Positions 11,882 through 24,059 of a DNA stretch of 64,000 nucleotides are shown piece by piece (the first letter of the stretch is position 1; each line of letters starts with the position of its first letter). Below the pieces are notes generated by a model. It did no database searches. It was given only the letters and a program-made list of their open reading frames with translations, and had not been told where the DNA came from. Location: the NCBI RefSeq assembly GCF_003144115.1, contig NW_020312003.1, forward strand, positions 670,267-734,266. Reading direction: 5' to 3'. Source of the stretch: Tilletiopsis washingtonensis. Lineage: Eukaryota; Basidiomycota; Exobasidiomycetes; Entylomatales. The position numbers and the translations under genes were made by a program.

Positions 11882-12858
11882 CGCGTCCGCGCTGGAATCA
11901 GAGTCAGGCCTGCTCATCACGAGCATTGTGCGACAAGAGCGACTCACAGACTGCCGCTTGGCGAGCGGATCCGAGATGAGTCTGCCGCAGCGCTCGAGCT
12001 GCCCTGTGCGTCTGCTGGCCCGCGCTGCACGCCGCCTGGCTTGGCGCGGCGCCAGAGTACCTCGCCGGAGCGAGTGACTTTGCTGCGCACCTTGCCGCGC
12101 AGCGCCCGCGCTGCAGATGCAGGCGGACGACAGAAGTAGGAAGGAACAGAGGAAGAAGAGCACTAAAGCGCAGGATGAAGTGATGATGTGCGCGAGCGGC
12201 GATGGTGGAGGTGAGGAAGGAAGAGCTCGTGACACCACGCCTCATGGCTATATCAGGAACCGTGCGCGGGTCGCGTCTCCCGCCTCCCGCCGAGCGCAGC
12301 GACCTCGCCGAGCGAGTGGCCCGCACCTCTGCGCTGCACTCAATGCCTTGCGAGCCAAGGGAAGTGCACAAGCTAGCTCGCTACGAGCGTAGTCTAGGAG
12401 AGCAGCCAGCTGATGTCTGAGCACGGCGTGTCGATCGGCAAGTCCCCTGAAGAGAGCTTCGCTCAAAGCGGCTTCGTGTGCTTTGCGCAGACCGGCTCCC
12501 AAGCATGGCGCTTGACCCCTCAATCAGCACTCGAAGCGAAAGCCTCGAGTATCGCAGTCTCATGCTCTGCGACTGCAACTGGCAATCGCGCATACTCAAG
12601 GGGCGACGACGGCTCACGCCTCACAAGCAGCACTCGCACTTCCTTTCCTTGCGCTGCCCTTCACTGCGGCCGCATCTTGCGAAAGTCTCTTCTGCCCATC
12701 GATTGCATGCCTGCAGCGTCGCCTCACAAACGCTCATGTTGGCACGAGCGTCTCTCGCACGAAGCGATGAGCAGGCTTCTTTCGCGAACCAACTCAAGAC
12801 CAGTCAAGCTCCAAGCAAAGTGGCTCGCGACACATCGATTGCCACATCTCGCTTTTGC
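11882..12858. other. 5' region of the hypothetical gene and spacer to the ICMT-like gene
   Basis: Contains the probable first coding exon of the minus-strand hypothetical gene (up to 11948 and beyond, open without a stop to about 12165 in the matching frame) and about 700 bp of spacer. From 12420 to 12858 the sequence is less GC-rich and holds a 150-codon plus-strand ORF without family resemblance, which I do not call. Confidence 0.4.
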
Positions 12859-14003
12859 TCAGTAGACGTTGGGCCAAAGCCGCTGTCCCACTTTCTTCAT
12901 GTACTCGAAATACGGCTGCGGCGCGAGAATAGGTGAATCAGCTCGTGCTCTGTGCTGTGCCTCTCTAGTCCCAGCAGCTCCGCTAGGCTCGGCACCGAAT
13001 CTCTCGAGATCCGGCACTTTGCGCCGAGACTCAGAGCTCTGTGCCTCTGAGGACTCGGCGCTGTGCCCCGCTCGAGACTCGGTGCTGTGCGCGCCGCCAG
13101 ACCCGACATCGTGCGCCTCACATCTCTCGACTCGGGCTGTACTCACCTTGCCCGTCGCCTCGTCCAGCAAGAACATCCTCTCCTCATCATCGCATCGCTT
13201 GCGAATGAGCAGGACAGTGCCGACCACCGCGGCGCCCACGACGCCCATGAGCGGCAGGCGGAAGAATTGAGGAACGCCAGGCCCGTAAGGACCAATTGCG
13301 AGAGAGATGCCGCTCATGCAGACGAGAATGGCGGTGTAGGACGGGTGCCGGACGTAGGCGTACGGACCGGTGTCGATGATCTGCAGAGGGAGTTAGCGCG
13401 CCAGCGCAGCGAGACAGCCATGCGCAGCGCAGGCTGGTGTGCACGTGAAGACACTCGAAACGGACGAGCACAGCGCGACCCACACCTGATGCGATCGTCC
13501 TTTCACTACGCGGATGTCCTCTAGCACTCGTCCTGCAGCAGCTCAACCCCTCCACTCTCCAAGCTTGGCGCACGACTCACCTTCTGTCCCTTCTGCACCT
13601 GCAGATCAAAGGTAAAGTAGTGTCCCAGCTCCTTGTACGTCCAGATCCTCCCCGCGCCGCCAATCATCGCCAGCATGCAGGCGAGGCGGAAGCGGCCTCT
13701 GTCGCCCGATGCGATCCATGCGTGCAGCGGCACGGCATGGAAGGTGAGGGCGCGGACGTGCCAGAGCGCTGCAAGGGCGAGAAAGACGTGCACGAGGCGC
13801 TCGATCTTTGTGAGGCCGAGCGAGGAGATGAAGTCGTTGGGCTTGGCGCTGCTCTTGCCGGAGGAGGAGGGTGCATCCTCCACCTTCTCCTTGGCGGGCA
13901 GGTGCGGCTTGGTGGTGCCGGCGATGGCGGCGTACGTGGCGCCGCCAAGACACGCCAGGTCCAGCGAGAGGTTGAGCAGAGCCAGCAGGCCTGAGAGATC
14001 CAT
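12859..14003 (-). CDS. Isoprenylcysteine carboxyl methyltransferase-like membrane enzyme
   Basis: Exons 13581-14003, 13147-13380 and 12859-12915 give 237 residues, about the length of yeast Ste14 (239). Hydrophobic segments alternate with short loops. The catalytic part contains TGPYAYVRHPSYTA (RHPSY at about 152-156), the S-adenosylmethionine/substrate motif of the ICMT/PEMT family, followed by a membrane hairpin, an EER acidic pair and a short tail YFEYMKKVGQRLWPNVY like the ICMT ending. The family methylates the C-terminal prenylcysteine of CaaX proteins such as Ras and a-factor in the ER membrane. The N-terminal half is less conserved, with a Ser/Lys-rich loop at 35-55, so a paralogous ICMT-like methyltransferase is possible. 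The first intron is 200 bp, long for this genome. It is divergent from TPP2. Confidence 0.72.
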
Positions 14004-14470
14004 GATGCGCGGCAGACGACGGTGGTGGTGAGAAGCAGCGCACTAACGCTGGCAATCGCGATTGCCTCTGGGCCGCTTTCAGAGCCCGCTCGCGGCCGAG
14101 CGGCCGAATGCACGCGAGGTCCGTGCGTTGTGCCGCCTCGCGTGGCGTGCCGGCGCTGGCGTCACCTCGAGGGTCCATCTTCCTCTCCTCATCCTCCCTC
14201 CCCTCTCTCTTATTCGGCCGCCTCACACACGCTGCACGTCACGTCCGTGCAGCAGAGGCATGCAAAGCGTGCGTGCCAGGCTGCTGCTGAGCGTCTGCCT
14301 GTGCCGAAGCTGACCTCTCCTCGCCCCGCCAGCTGCTCCGCGCCTCTCCTCGTCTGGCGCTGCGTTCCCGCCTCGTCCTGCGCACTTCGCCGCGCTGCTA
14401 CTCCGCCATCGCTCCTGCTCCCTCAGCTGCTCCCTCCACTGCCCCTCCGCCCACCTCTCGCGCCGCTGCC
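14004..14470. other. Divergent promoter region (ICMT-like / TPP2)
   Basis: A 467-bp space between two starts. The TPP2 side is CT-rich (14170-14470, runs of CTCCTC), typical of the leader before strongly transcribed fungal genes. No TATA box was identified. Confidence 0.45.
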
Positions 14471-17400
14471 ATGCCGCACCACGCCGGCCCCCACATCTCG
14501 CCGTTCCCGACCGACGGTCTGCTGCCGAAGCAGACGTCGCAGGCGTCGGCCTTTCTGGAGAAATACCCAGAGTACGATGGACGCAACGTGCGCGTTGCGA
14601 TTCTGGACACGGGCGTAGACCCGGCTGCAAAGGGCCTGGACGGGAAGGGCAAGGTGGTCGAGGTCATTGACTGCAGTGAGTGCGCGAGAGAAGAAAGGGA
14701 GAGCGGAGCTGTGCTGATGATGAAGCAGCGGGGAGCGGTGACGTGTATCTCACCAACGTGGAGCCGCTCAAGGAAGCGCCGAGCGGGACTGTGGCGCTCA
14801 AGTCTCCTCGTACCGGGCGTACTCTGGTGCGTAGGTCTGCCCTGCCGCGTTTGGTCCCTCTCTCACTGCTGGGCCCTTCCCTCGCCAGCTGCTCGCTTCC
14901 TCGCTCAAGAACCCGTCGGGCAAGTGGAAGATGGGCACGCAGGCCGCGTACGCGCTCTGGCCGCGCGATCTCGTAGCGCGCCGCAAGGCAGAGCGGAAGA
15001 AGGAGAGCGATGTGGAAGCTGCGAGACTCGGGGCGCTGGTGCAGCAGGCCGTCTTTGAGGCGGAGCATGGCAAGAAGCCTGTGCCGGAGAAGGCAGAGGC
15101 GAAGGAGGGAGACGCGAAGAAGAAGGGCGCGGACGATGTGGACGCTGCAAAGAAGCAGAAGGATGAAGAGGCGCAGAAGCGGGCTCAGCGCACGGAGGAG
15201 CTCAAGGCACAGCTCAGCGCGTTCAAGGAGATGGCTGGCTCGTTTGAGGATGCCGGGCCGATCGTCGAGGTCGTCGTGAGTCGCCTCGCCCCTGCCTTCT
15301 CTCACTCTACTCACACTTCGGCAGGCATGGTTCGACGGCTCTCACTGGCGTGCCATCGTCTTCGGCGGCGAAGGCGAGCTGCACGACCCTACGCTCGGCA
15401 TGCCCAAGGAGCGCCTGGAGCCGCTGGGCGAGCAGACCATCGACCTGACGCATCGCCGTCCCATGGCCGACTACAACCTGGAGCACCACTGGGAGGCGTT
15501 CGGAGAGAAGGACTTGATGACGTTCAACGTCAACTTCCTGCATGCCACAAGCGACAAGACGGCGGAGGTGGAGGCGGTCAGCATGTGAGTGTCGCAGTGG
15601 CGTGCTGATTGATGCAGAGCTCATGCGTCGAGCGCAGCGTCTGCAACTCGGGCTCGCACGCGACGCACGTGGCGGGCATCGTCTCTGCAGACCGCAAGGA
15701 TGACCCTTCGCAGAACGGCGTCGCGCCGGGCTGCCAGATCGTCTCGTGAGCATCGCCAGGCGTGACCGTCTTTTCACCGCACCAAACTCATTCTCTGCTA
15801 GCCTCTGCATCGGCGATGGTCGGCTCGGCTCCATGGAGACGCAGCAGGCGCTGCTTCGTGCTGCACGTGCCATCATCGACACGGGCTGCGACGTCGCCAA
15901 CATGAGCTTTGGCGAGTCGGGCGCCTGGGGAGCAGACAACAAGGGCGCGTTCGCCGAGCAGCTGCGTGACATTGTCATTCGCGAGCGCGACGGTGAGCTG
16001 CTGCAAGCACAGCACACCCTGCGCCACGCTGAAACCCCAGCGACAGTCCTCTTCGTCTCCTCCGCCGGTAACTCCGGCCCCGCGCTCTCGACGCTTGGTC
16101 AGCCTGCGGGCACGACGACGGGCGTCCTCACCGTCGGCGCGTACGTCGACGCGGGACACATGCAGCAGGCACAGTATGCACTCGTGGAGGAGGGCATCAA
16201 GAGCAGCACGACGACGTGGTGCTCTCGCGGCCCCACATTTGACGGCGCAAAGGGCGTCGACATCTACTCGCCCGGCGCGGCAGTGACGTCGATTCCGAGG
16301 TATTGCCTGCAGGTGAGTCTACTCGGGCGTGCTGCTTGAGCACCGCTGACATGCATCTTGCCGCTGCAGACGACGATGCTGTGAGAAGCGCGTTCATGTC
16401 CCTCGCGCCTCATCTGCTGAACCATTCGCTCCTTTCCCAGCGCGAACGGCACGAGCATGTCGTCGCCGCACGCCGCAGGCTGCGTGGCGCTGCTTGTCAG
16501 CGGCATGAAGGCCAAGGGCATTCCCGTGACGCCTGCGCGTGTGTTCAAGGCGATTCGCGCAACTGCCAAGGACGTCAAGGACCCGCAGGGCGTGGTGAGT
16601 CTGCTCGTGCGCAGCACTTCGACTGCAGCTAATCTCCTCTTCGCAGGGCTTCTTCCGCGTGGCAGACGCCTTTGACTACATCGTCAAGCACGCCGACCGC
16701 GCCGACGCCGACGCCGAGTGGCGCATCTCCGTCACGCCAGCTGGCAAGCCTCCGGGTCGTGCCGGCACGGACCAGCGCGGCATCTACCTGCGAAAGAACG
16801 GCACGCATGCGCTCAACCAATTCACCGTCACGGCGCAGCCGACGTTCAAGCAAAACGAGACGGAGCGTGCGCAGACGCTGCAGATCGGCTGCTCGCTGTC
16901 TACCACGGCGTCGTGGGTCAGCGCGCCGGAGTTTGTGTGGCTCGGATCCAAGGGCAGAGGCTTTGAGGTGCGCGTGGACACCACAGGCCTGGCGCCCGGT
17001 CTGCACGTCGCTGCCGTCGAGGGCTACGACTCGGAGAGCGGCCTCAAGCTCTTCGAATGCCCCGTGACGATCGCCAAGCCGACGCCTCCCGCGCCCACGG
17101 TCCACTTCGAGCGCGTGCGGCTGGACCACGGCAAGGTCGAGCGGCGCTTCGTCAGCGTGCCCATCGGCGCGACCTGGGCCGAGATGCGCTTCCGCTCCAG
17201 CAACCACGAAAAGGCCGGCACGTCTGTGCGCTTCTGGAACCACTCGGTGCAGATGCTGCCGCATGCGCGCCTCAACGAGGTCGAGAAGGCCTTCGTCATG
17301 GCGCTCAACGAGAACGAGCCGGTCACCAAGAAGGTCAGCGTTACCGGCGGCGTGCCGATGGAGCTGTGCCTCGCGCAGTTCTGGGCCAGCGCGGCTGGCT

Positions 17401-19041
17401 TTGACCTCGAGGTCACGATCGATTGGCATGGCATCTCGTTCGCTACCCCGGTGCGCGGACGCGACGAGACGACGCTGATTGGCGGCGAAGGTATCGCTCG
17501 TATCGAGTGCACCTCGCATGTCCGCATCGAGGCATTCTCGCCTGCCATCTCTCTCGAGCAGCGCCGCTCTTTCGCACGGCCCACGACTTCCGAGCTGCGT
17601 CCTCTCACCTCGCCGCGCGACGCTCTGCCCGACGGCAGTACGCTCTGCGAGCTCGTCCTGACCTACCCTCTCGAGATCAAGGAGGACTCTGCGAGCATTA
17701 AGTATGGCCTGCCGCTGTCCAACCATCTCTACGACAGCGCGGTGCCTCAGCTCTCGGCCATCTTTGACGCGCACAAGCGGCGCGTGCACTTCAGCGACGT
17801 GTACAGCGACGCCAAGGCGATTGACCTCAGCAAGGGCTCGTACACCGTGCGCGTCGAGCTGCTGGCTGCCATGCCGGTGCTGGAGAAGCTGCGCCACATG
17901 TCGCTCCGTGTCGATACGAAGCTGGCGAAGCCGGTCTCGCTTGACGTCTACGAGGACCATGTGGACCAGTACGGCGCGGCCAAGCCGGCCAAGTTCGCCG
18001 GCGTCAAGCTGCTGCAGGGCGAGACGAAGGTGTTGTGCCTCGACACGAACATCGAGGGCGATGCGCTGCCCAAGGGTGTCGAGGCAGGCGACGTCCTTGT
18101 CGGCACGATGACGGCGTCGGGCAACGAGGCAAAGGGACAGCTCAGACTCGTGGTGCCGCCGGCCATCATCAAGCCAAAGCCGGACGAGGGCGCGTCGGGA
18201 GAGACACCGCCGACGGTGGCGGAGCTCATGACCGGCCTCGTGCAGAAGGTGCCCGAGAAGGAGCGCGACGCGTACATTGACCGACTGCTCAAGGAGTAGT
18301 GAGTGACCAGCGAAGCAAGAGAAGGGATGACGACAAGCTGCGGTGAGGCGTAGTGCTGACGCTTGCTCTTCCTCGCAGCCCGGATGACCTCGGCGTGTTG
18401 GTTGCTCGCCTCAACGCAACGAAGCCGGACGACGCCGCCGACGCCTCCAAGGTCCTCTCGGCGGCGCAAGCGATCCTCGACATCGTCGATGAGCAGTCTG
18501 TTCTGCTCTTCGCCGGCGCCAAGAAGCTCCCCTCCACCGAGCAGTCTGCCGCAGAAAAGCAGCACGACGCGCAGCAGAAGAAGCGTCGCGATGCCTACGT
18601 CCTGGCGCTCAACCGACGTGCGCGTGCACTGCTAGCGCGCGACGAGGGCAAGGCGTCGCCCGACTTCGAGAGCACCTTTGAGCGCTACAGACGCGTGGCG
18701 GACGCCAGCGACAAGGAGTTTGCGACGGTGTACGTGCGCTGGGCCATTCAGCACGAGCGCTACGGCACGGCTCTCGTGCAGGTGCGCAAGGCGCTCAAAG
18801 AGCTGGGCAACGGCGCGGCCAGTGCGGCGGACGAGGTGCGCAAGCTGAGAGCGCTGGAGCGGTGAGTGTGCTGGACCCCCCCCCCCCCGTTTTTGGCTTA
18901 TGCCGCGCTGTGTTCCGTCTGCTGACGCTCGATACTCCTGGCAGCGAGCTGGCAGGCGAGAAGCTCGGCTGGCACTGCCTGGCCGCTAACGCGGACCGCG
19001 CGAGGGTGTTCGAGTCGGCGGCGGGATACATGCCCTTCTAG
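14471..19041 (+). CDS. TPP2: Tripeptidyl peptidase II (giant subtilisin-type serine protease)
   Basis: Twelve exons (14471-14675, 14729-14826, 14889-15275, 15325-15584, 15638-15745, 15802-15992, 16041-16312, 16370-16380, 16441-16594, 16647-18298, 18379-18861, 18945-19041) give 1305 residues, close to other TPP2 proteins. The subtilisin triad is clear: Asp46 in VAILDTGVD, His324 in GSHATHVAGI, Ser516 in GTSMSSPHAAG, with the oxyanion-hole region SSAGNSGP. A charged Lys/Glu/Ala-rich insert follows the Asp block at about 155-220. The long C-terminal half carries the TPP2 beta-rich and helical regions that assemble the spindle complex. The enzyme removes tripeptides from N-termini downstream of the proteasome in the cytosol. 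Exon 8 is only 11 nt and lies just before the catalytic-serine exon. Intron 11 contains a run of 13 C. The 3' end converges on the next gene 145 bp away. Confidence 0.95.
18876..18888. repeat. Poly-C tract in TPP2 intron 11
   Basis: Thirteen consecutive C bases inside the intron, 20 bp upstream of a less GC-rich stretch. A similar 16-base C run lies in an intron of the glycolipid-transfer gene (22702-22717). Length is error-prone in sequencing. Confidence 0.8.
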
Positions 19042-19185
19042 GCCCTGCCCTTTACATCACCTCGAGCGCCTCGGCAAGGCAGGGCTCGAGCGAGACAGCG
19101 TAATCACAATCCCATTATCCGTCTCCCTTGCCCTCTGCCCGCAACATCTTCGCTCCCTCATCCAATGCAGCACTTGCGTCGATCC

Positions 19186-20723
19186 TCACTTCTCCTCCTC
19201 CTCGCGAATCGTGCGGCGCTCGTAGAGCCACTCGTAGTCCTCCTTGCTGCGCTCGATGGTCTCGAGCACGTCTTGTGGCAGGTCGGCCTTCTTGGCCTTC
19301 GAGCCGGTCTCGTCGTCCTTCTTGAAGCCCGTTGATTGCTCTGCCTGGAAAGCACGAAGGAGGAAAAGAGTGGAAGCGTGTGAGCCAAGAGCGGGGCGAA
19401 GCGAAAGCGGTGTCACGCTCGCGGAGCGTGGCAAAGGTGAAGCCTGAACCCGCCCAGTCTCTCCGCATCGGCCCTCCTTCCGTCTCAGCGCTCGCACTCA
19501 CCGCTGCATGGAAAGTGCCCCAGCTCGAGAACTCGGGCACGCTCTTCTTCTCCCAGCTGAGCATGCCCTCGTCGAACGGGAAGCCCACGGCTTCGCAGTA
19601 CAGGCGAATCGTGCGTTCCGGATTGGCGAGCAGCACGCTGGCATCGACGAGCGGCGGCGGCTGTGGTTGAGACTGCACCTTGCCGGGCAGAGAAGAGGCG
19701 GAGGGAGAGGGTGGCGCAGTGTGGAAAGTGGACTCTGGGTTCGAAAGCCATTGGTAGAGAATGCGCAGCTCGCTGCGCAGGGCGGGATTAGAGAAGAAGG
19801 TCGGGCTCAAGAGGAGGATCACTCACGCATAGCCGGCCTCGGCGCCATCAAAGTACTCGAAGCCCGCCGCCTTATCCTGGACGCATCTATCGGCGTAAGG
19901 TCAGCCACTGCGCTGCTTTCACACCTGTCTTGCCCCTTCTCGCCTCACTTGTAGTAGCTTGGCACGCTCTTCTCCGGCGTGCGCACTAGAAACGTATGCT
20001 TGAAGCGCCGGAGCAAGTCCGTCGGCACCACGGTGGGGTTCTCGAGCGTGTGGCGGTAGTCGACGCCGGCCTGCTCGGCCGAGGGCGTGCGGTACACTTT
20101 CGAGTCGGGGTGCAGCGCCGAGAGGACTTCGCCGGAGAAGAGATATTGCGCCATGTCCTGGAGGCAGCATCAGCAGATGGAAGGCGAGCAACGTTGTGCG
20201 CACAGAGCGGCCCCACGCTGGGTTGCTGCATTGGAGCCTCTCACACGCCCATCAGCGCCTCGCTGGCGCTCATGCCCTCCGGCCCTCCACGCTTGCCCCT
20301 CCCTCCTGCTCCTCTCCACACGCACCTTGGCGAAGATGTACTTTGCGCCCTCCGTCTTCGCCGTGCCCTTGTTGTACACGTCGGGGTTGAGCATGTCGCG
20401 CAGCGTCTGCTCGACGGTCTCGTGGTCCTGGCCGCTGGCCTGGCACGCGGCCTCGTCGTAGCGCTGGCAGGCGCGCTGCGGGCCGTAGTAGTAGCCGCCG
20501 GCCGTCGGCTCGTGGAAGCAGCGCGTGGACTGGGACTGCATGAATGCTCGCTGTTGCGAGGCGGAGCCGGGCAGGGCGGAAGCAGTGAGCAAATGCAGCG
20601 GCAAAGGCACGCTCGGAGTGGAGAACGACGCACCTCAAAGGCAGTGGAGCAGCTGCGCGGGCAGCACCAGACGATGACGGGCATCGGCTGCTCGCCGTCG
20701 CCGTTGGCAGTGGACGTGGACAT
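19186..20723 (-). CDS. Sulfotransferase-like P-loop protein
   Basis: Six exons (20634-20723, 20326-20550, 19949-20157, 19827-19886, 19502-19772, 19186-19344) give 337 residues. The N-terminus has a beta strand and phosphate-binding turn, VIVWCCPRSCSTAFERAF, which matches the PAPS-binding P-loop of fungal sulfotransferase-like proteins, followed by FHEP and GYYYGPQRACQRY. The middle contains KYIFAK and MAQYLF, then KHTFLVRTPEKSVPSYYK, the usual second cofactor motif (R..P..S). ELRILYQWL and CEAVGFPFDEGMLSWE complete the fold. Fungal members are often annotated only as P-loop NTP hydrolases. Transfer of a sulfuryl group from PAPS is likely, but the acceptor is unknown. The splice E|RAF at the first junction restores the family motif and supports the model. 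Confidence 0.75.
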
Positions 20724-21866
20724 GTTGATAGTGTGGTGACGTGGGTAGAATGAGTGAGGTGCGTTGCGGTAGTAGCGATGGGGTGGTCGAGAGGCAAGCG
20801 CGGCTCGGCTCGAGAGCTTGAGGAAGGAGGGGTGGAGAGAGTTGAGCCGTGCATGAGCCGGATCGGCGCTGCAGCTCGGGAAACGTGGGCCCTGAGCCGG
20901 CGGCTGTTCCTGTCCAAGACGCCGGAGTAACGCAAAGTGCTGACGTCTTCCCGCCCTCCTTCTGCCGCATTCACAGCGTCACTGTAGCAGCGTCGACGAG
21001 GCGTCGTTCGGGCGACCCAAGGTCTCGATAGCGGCAAAGGCGATCTGAATGCGGACCGCCTCGCGCGCGAGCCGGAGCACCGGCACGGGCTCGCTGCATC
21101 CGACGTTGCGTTCGAGGTGGAGCATGGCGGCGTGGGAGCGGAGTTTCGCGGCCAGGGCTCGGCGTGCAGCAAGACTCGCGATGTGCCGGAGCGGAGCACA
21201 GCATTTCAGTGCGACAGCACGCCTTGCCGCGGCTCAACTCGCGCGCGACCCTGCAGCGCGAAGCGTCTCCCTTGCTTTTGCGCTCGAGATTCGCGCGAGG
21301 ACGGGTCTCGTGATGGGCTCGAACGGAAGGCTGTGAGCTGCACGATATGCTGAGGCTCTCGCTCAACGTTGGCGAGTCGACTGATAGGAGCAAAGAGCAT
21401 GGCTGGATGGCCAGCTGGCTCGAGAGAGGATCCGGCGCAGCAGGCATCGAGGCGGTCCATGCACGTCGCTCGCTTTATCCAAAGCCCCTCCGCTCTCCAC
21501 GCCCTTCGTCTTTGAGCATGGCCACGCTTCTGTTCCAGCATCTACACCTTCCATGATGCCTCGCTTGTCGAGCGTCAAGAAGTCAAGGATGAAGGAGGCT
21601 GCGGTGAAACAACAGATCCGATTCTCCCTCGCCCGTCCTCGCAGTCGCCCTTCTCGCTCTAGCCCTCCCTCTCTCCATCCCATCACTGTCCCCCGTCGCC
21701 GTTTCCTCGCGCGTGTGCAACGTTCTGCAACGCCTTCTACAGACCCTTGTCGTAGTTGCCCTGTCTGTCAACGCGATGCGAGTGTCGTCAGCCATCTGCT
21801 TCTTGCTCCCTATATTCACTTCCAGCTCAATCCTCTCTTCTGGCCCGTCTTTCCCCGGTGGAGAAC
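20724..21866. other. Intergenic region upstream of the sulfotransferase-like gene
   Basis: About 1.1 kb between two genes on the minus strand. It includes the promoter and leader of the sulfotransferase-like gene at the left and the 3' flank of the GLTP gene at the right. ORFs of up to 158 codons occur but overlap one another in several frames and show no domain. Nothing else is recognisable. Confidence 0.4.
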
Positions 21867-23457
21867 TCACGCATAGAAGCCCTGCAGCTGCGACACAATC
21901 TTCTCCAGCGCGTTCAGCCATGCCTCGAGCTCGCTCTCTACTCGCTCCGGCGGAGAGCCAAGCTTCTCGTAGAAGTCCTTGCGCCACGGACAGGCCTTCA
22001 TTGCCAGCTGCGGGAGGTGAAGGCGAGTCAGCGTGAGAAGCAGATGGCTGAGGGTTCCAGGGCGTGGAGAGCGAGCTGGCAGAGTACGATCTGGCTGGAG
22101 CGCCAAAACCAGACGCTGCAAGCATCATGGGCAGCGCGAGGACGCGCGTGACCCTTCGCTCCTCACGTCCTACGATCCACTCTTCCATCATCCATCACCG
22201 CTCATCCGTGCCAGCGCGCTAGGACCCGATCGTGCCCCCGACGCGTCTCGTCGCTCTGCCCCTCCAACTCTCTGCCTCTCGCTCTCTCTCTCCATCCCGC
22301 AGCGCGCGGCAAAACTCACTCCGAATGCACCCTTGACGACAAAGTTGTGATACTTGCGCAGCGTGCCCTCGTATGCCTTGGTGAACGACACCGTCAGCTC
22401 CTCGCTCTTGTCCGTTTGCGAGCGACGCAGCGCTTGGGCTGTGAAGTCCAGGCCGCTGCGAGTGGCGAGAGCGAGAAACGCGTAAGCGTGGAGCGTGCGA
22501 CGACACGAGACAGATGGACGGTCGTGATCTGCGCACGGATTGCGACTTGCCCTTGCCTGCGCCAAACACATGTGGACCCTATGATGTGCTTCCAGAGCTA
22601 GGTCTCCGTGCGCGGGGCTCCTGCGGGCCAGATCTGCCTCGGAGATTGTGCGCCTCGCCTCCTCGCATACCCCAGCTTGCTATCTTGCCATCCGCCGTCT
22701 TCCCCCCCCCCCCCCCCCTCCTCTACCCCCGCGCGCCTCAACAACTCACCGAAGCAGCCACATCAACCCCTCGGTCGCCACACGCTTCTTCTCGCCCGGC
22801 TTGCCCTCGTTGGCCACGAGGCGCTCGAGCGTGTTGCTCTCCATCGGCGAGGCCAGGAGACGGTCTCTGATCTTCTGAGCACGGCGAAGACGCAGAGGCG
22901 AGACGCGCGGAGTGGAGAGACGAGAGAGCGTAGGGAGCGCGTCAGCTCAAGCGGAAGAGCGCATGCAGGTGCGCGACAAGAGCGCGCCGAGAAGGTTGCC
23001 TTGCCGCATGGCAATCATGCAGCAGCGTGCTGTGCGCTCGGTAGCCATCATGCTGCGAGCGTGCACCCGACTATCGTGCTGAGCCTGCGCTTCCCGACTC
23101 GCGAGCGACGACGCCGCGTCTGCTGTGCTCGCCCTCTCTACGTCTGGCCCCCGCGCCCAGCCTCGTCACGTCGGCCCTGCCGATGGCCCATGCACCCTGC
23201 ATCTCTCGCCTGATCGCGACGCACCTTGACGTTCCCGCGCATGTCGTTCTGCACAATGGCAAACGCCGAGCTGCCGAGCAGGTCGAAGAGCTTGACGAGG
23301 CCCTCGGTGGCCTCGAGGAAGGCCGACGTGTCGACGCCCTCGTCGGTGAGGGGCACGTCGGCATAGGACTGATGCCGCGCAGAAGGGTCAGCGGTGGAAG
23401 AGGCGGAATGCAAGAAAGGAGACGCACCTTCTTGACGGTGTCGAAGTAGGTCGTCAT
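21867..23457 (-). CDS. Glycolipid transfer protein (GLTP fold)
   Basis: Five exons (23428-23457, 23225-23368, 22750-22874, 22320-22455, 21867-22007) give 191 residues. The GLTP signature is complete. NDMRGNVKKIRDR holds the Asp-Asn-Lys sugar-headgroup triad (human Asp48, Asn52, Lys55), MWLLRGLDF holds the stacking Trp (human Trp96), and LRKYHNFVV the conserved His (human His140). The C-terminus ends QLQGFYA. The protein moves glycosphingolipids between membranes in the cytosol; the fungal relative is HET-C2. Intron 2 is 350 bp and intron 3 is 294 bp with a 16-base C run, both long for this genome. It is divergent from MGR2. Confidence 0.88.
22702..22717. repeat. Poly-C tract in GLTP intron 3
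   Basis: Sixteen consecutive C bases between exons 3 and 4 of the glycolipid-transfer gene. Low-complexity intron sequence with no evident function. Confidence 0.8.
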
Positions 23458-23948
23458 GATGCCTGCGCTCCGTTCTTGTTGCGTGAATGTGGTGATGAGG
23501 CAAGGTGCGAGGCGGCGCGAGGGGCGGGAAGCGAAGCGCGAAAGGGGCTCGTGCGCGCAGCGTGCGCTTCTGTTGCTCCCGCGCCGCCACCGCCACGCGC
23601 CAGCACGCCGCGCGCGCCTGGACCGCCTCATCAGCGCGTCTGCTCGCGCAAGACAGCTCTGCGCGGCGTTTGGATGCAGCACGAGCATCTCGGCATCAGC
23701 TTGTGCAGAGCGCGCAAGAGCAGCCGAGGCTCGGGCCTGGCATGCGCCAAGCTGAAGCGCTGTTGGCTGCCCGTCCCCGCACTCAGCCCCGCGGCGGCGT
23801 CACGTGCGCGGCGTCCATAGCATGTCCCACGCTGCTCGCTCGCTCTCGGGCCGGCGTCGAGCGACATGCGACGGACGTGCGCGCCGGCGCCGTCTTTGCC
23901 TCCTCCCCTCCATCTCTCCCACCTGCAGCACCCGCACGCACACTCACC
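23458..23948. other. Divergent promoter region (GLTP / MGR2)
   Basis: About 490 bp between two gene starts, GC-rich with GCG/CGC runs and CT-rich sequence near 23890-23940 before the MGR2 ATG. No regulatory site is certain. Confidence 0.4.
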
Positions 23949-24021
23949 ATGCCGCCCGTCGTGCAGCAGCCCGGCGCGCCTCAGCAGACGCTGTTCCAGA
24001 AGCGTGCGTTGGCCTGCCCTG

Positions 24022-24059
<38 letters not shown>

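Noticed and set aside
12413-12865. 150-codon plus-strand ORF between two minus-strand genes
   Set aside because: No domain, Ser/Arg/Leu-rich composition, overlaps the ICMT-like 3' end.
16629-17960. 443-codon minus-strand ORF antisense to TPP2
   Set aside because: Lies entirely opposite the largest TPP2 exon; His/Arg/Leu-rich composition is the mirror of GC-rich coding sequence.
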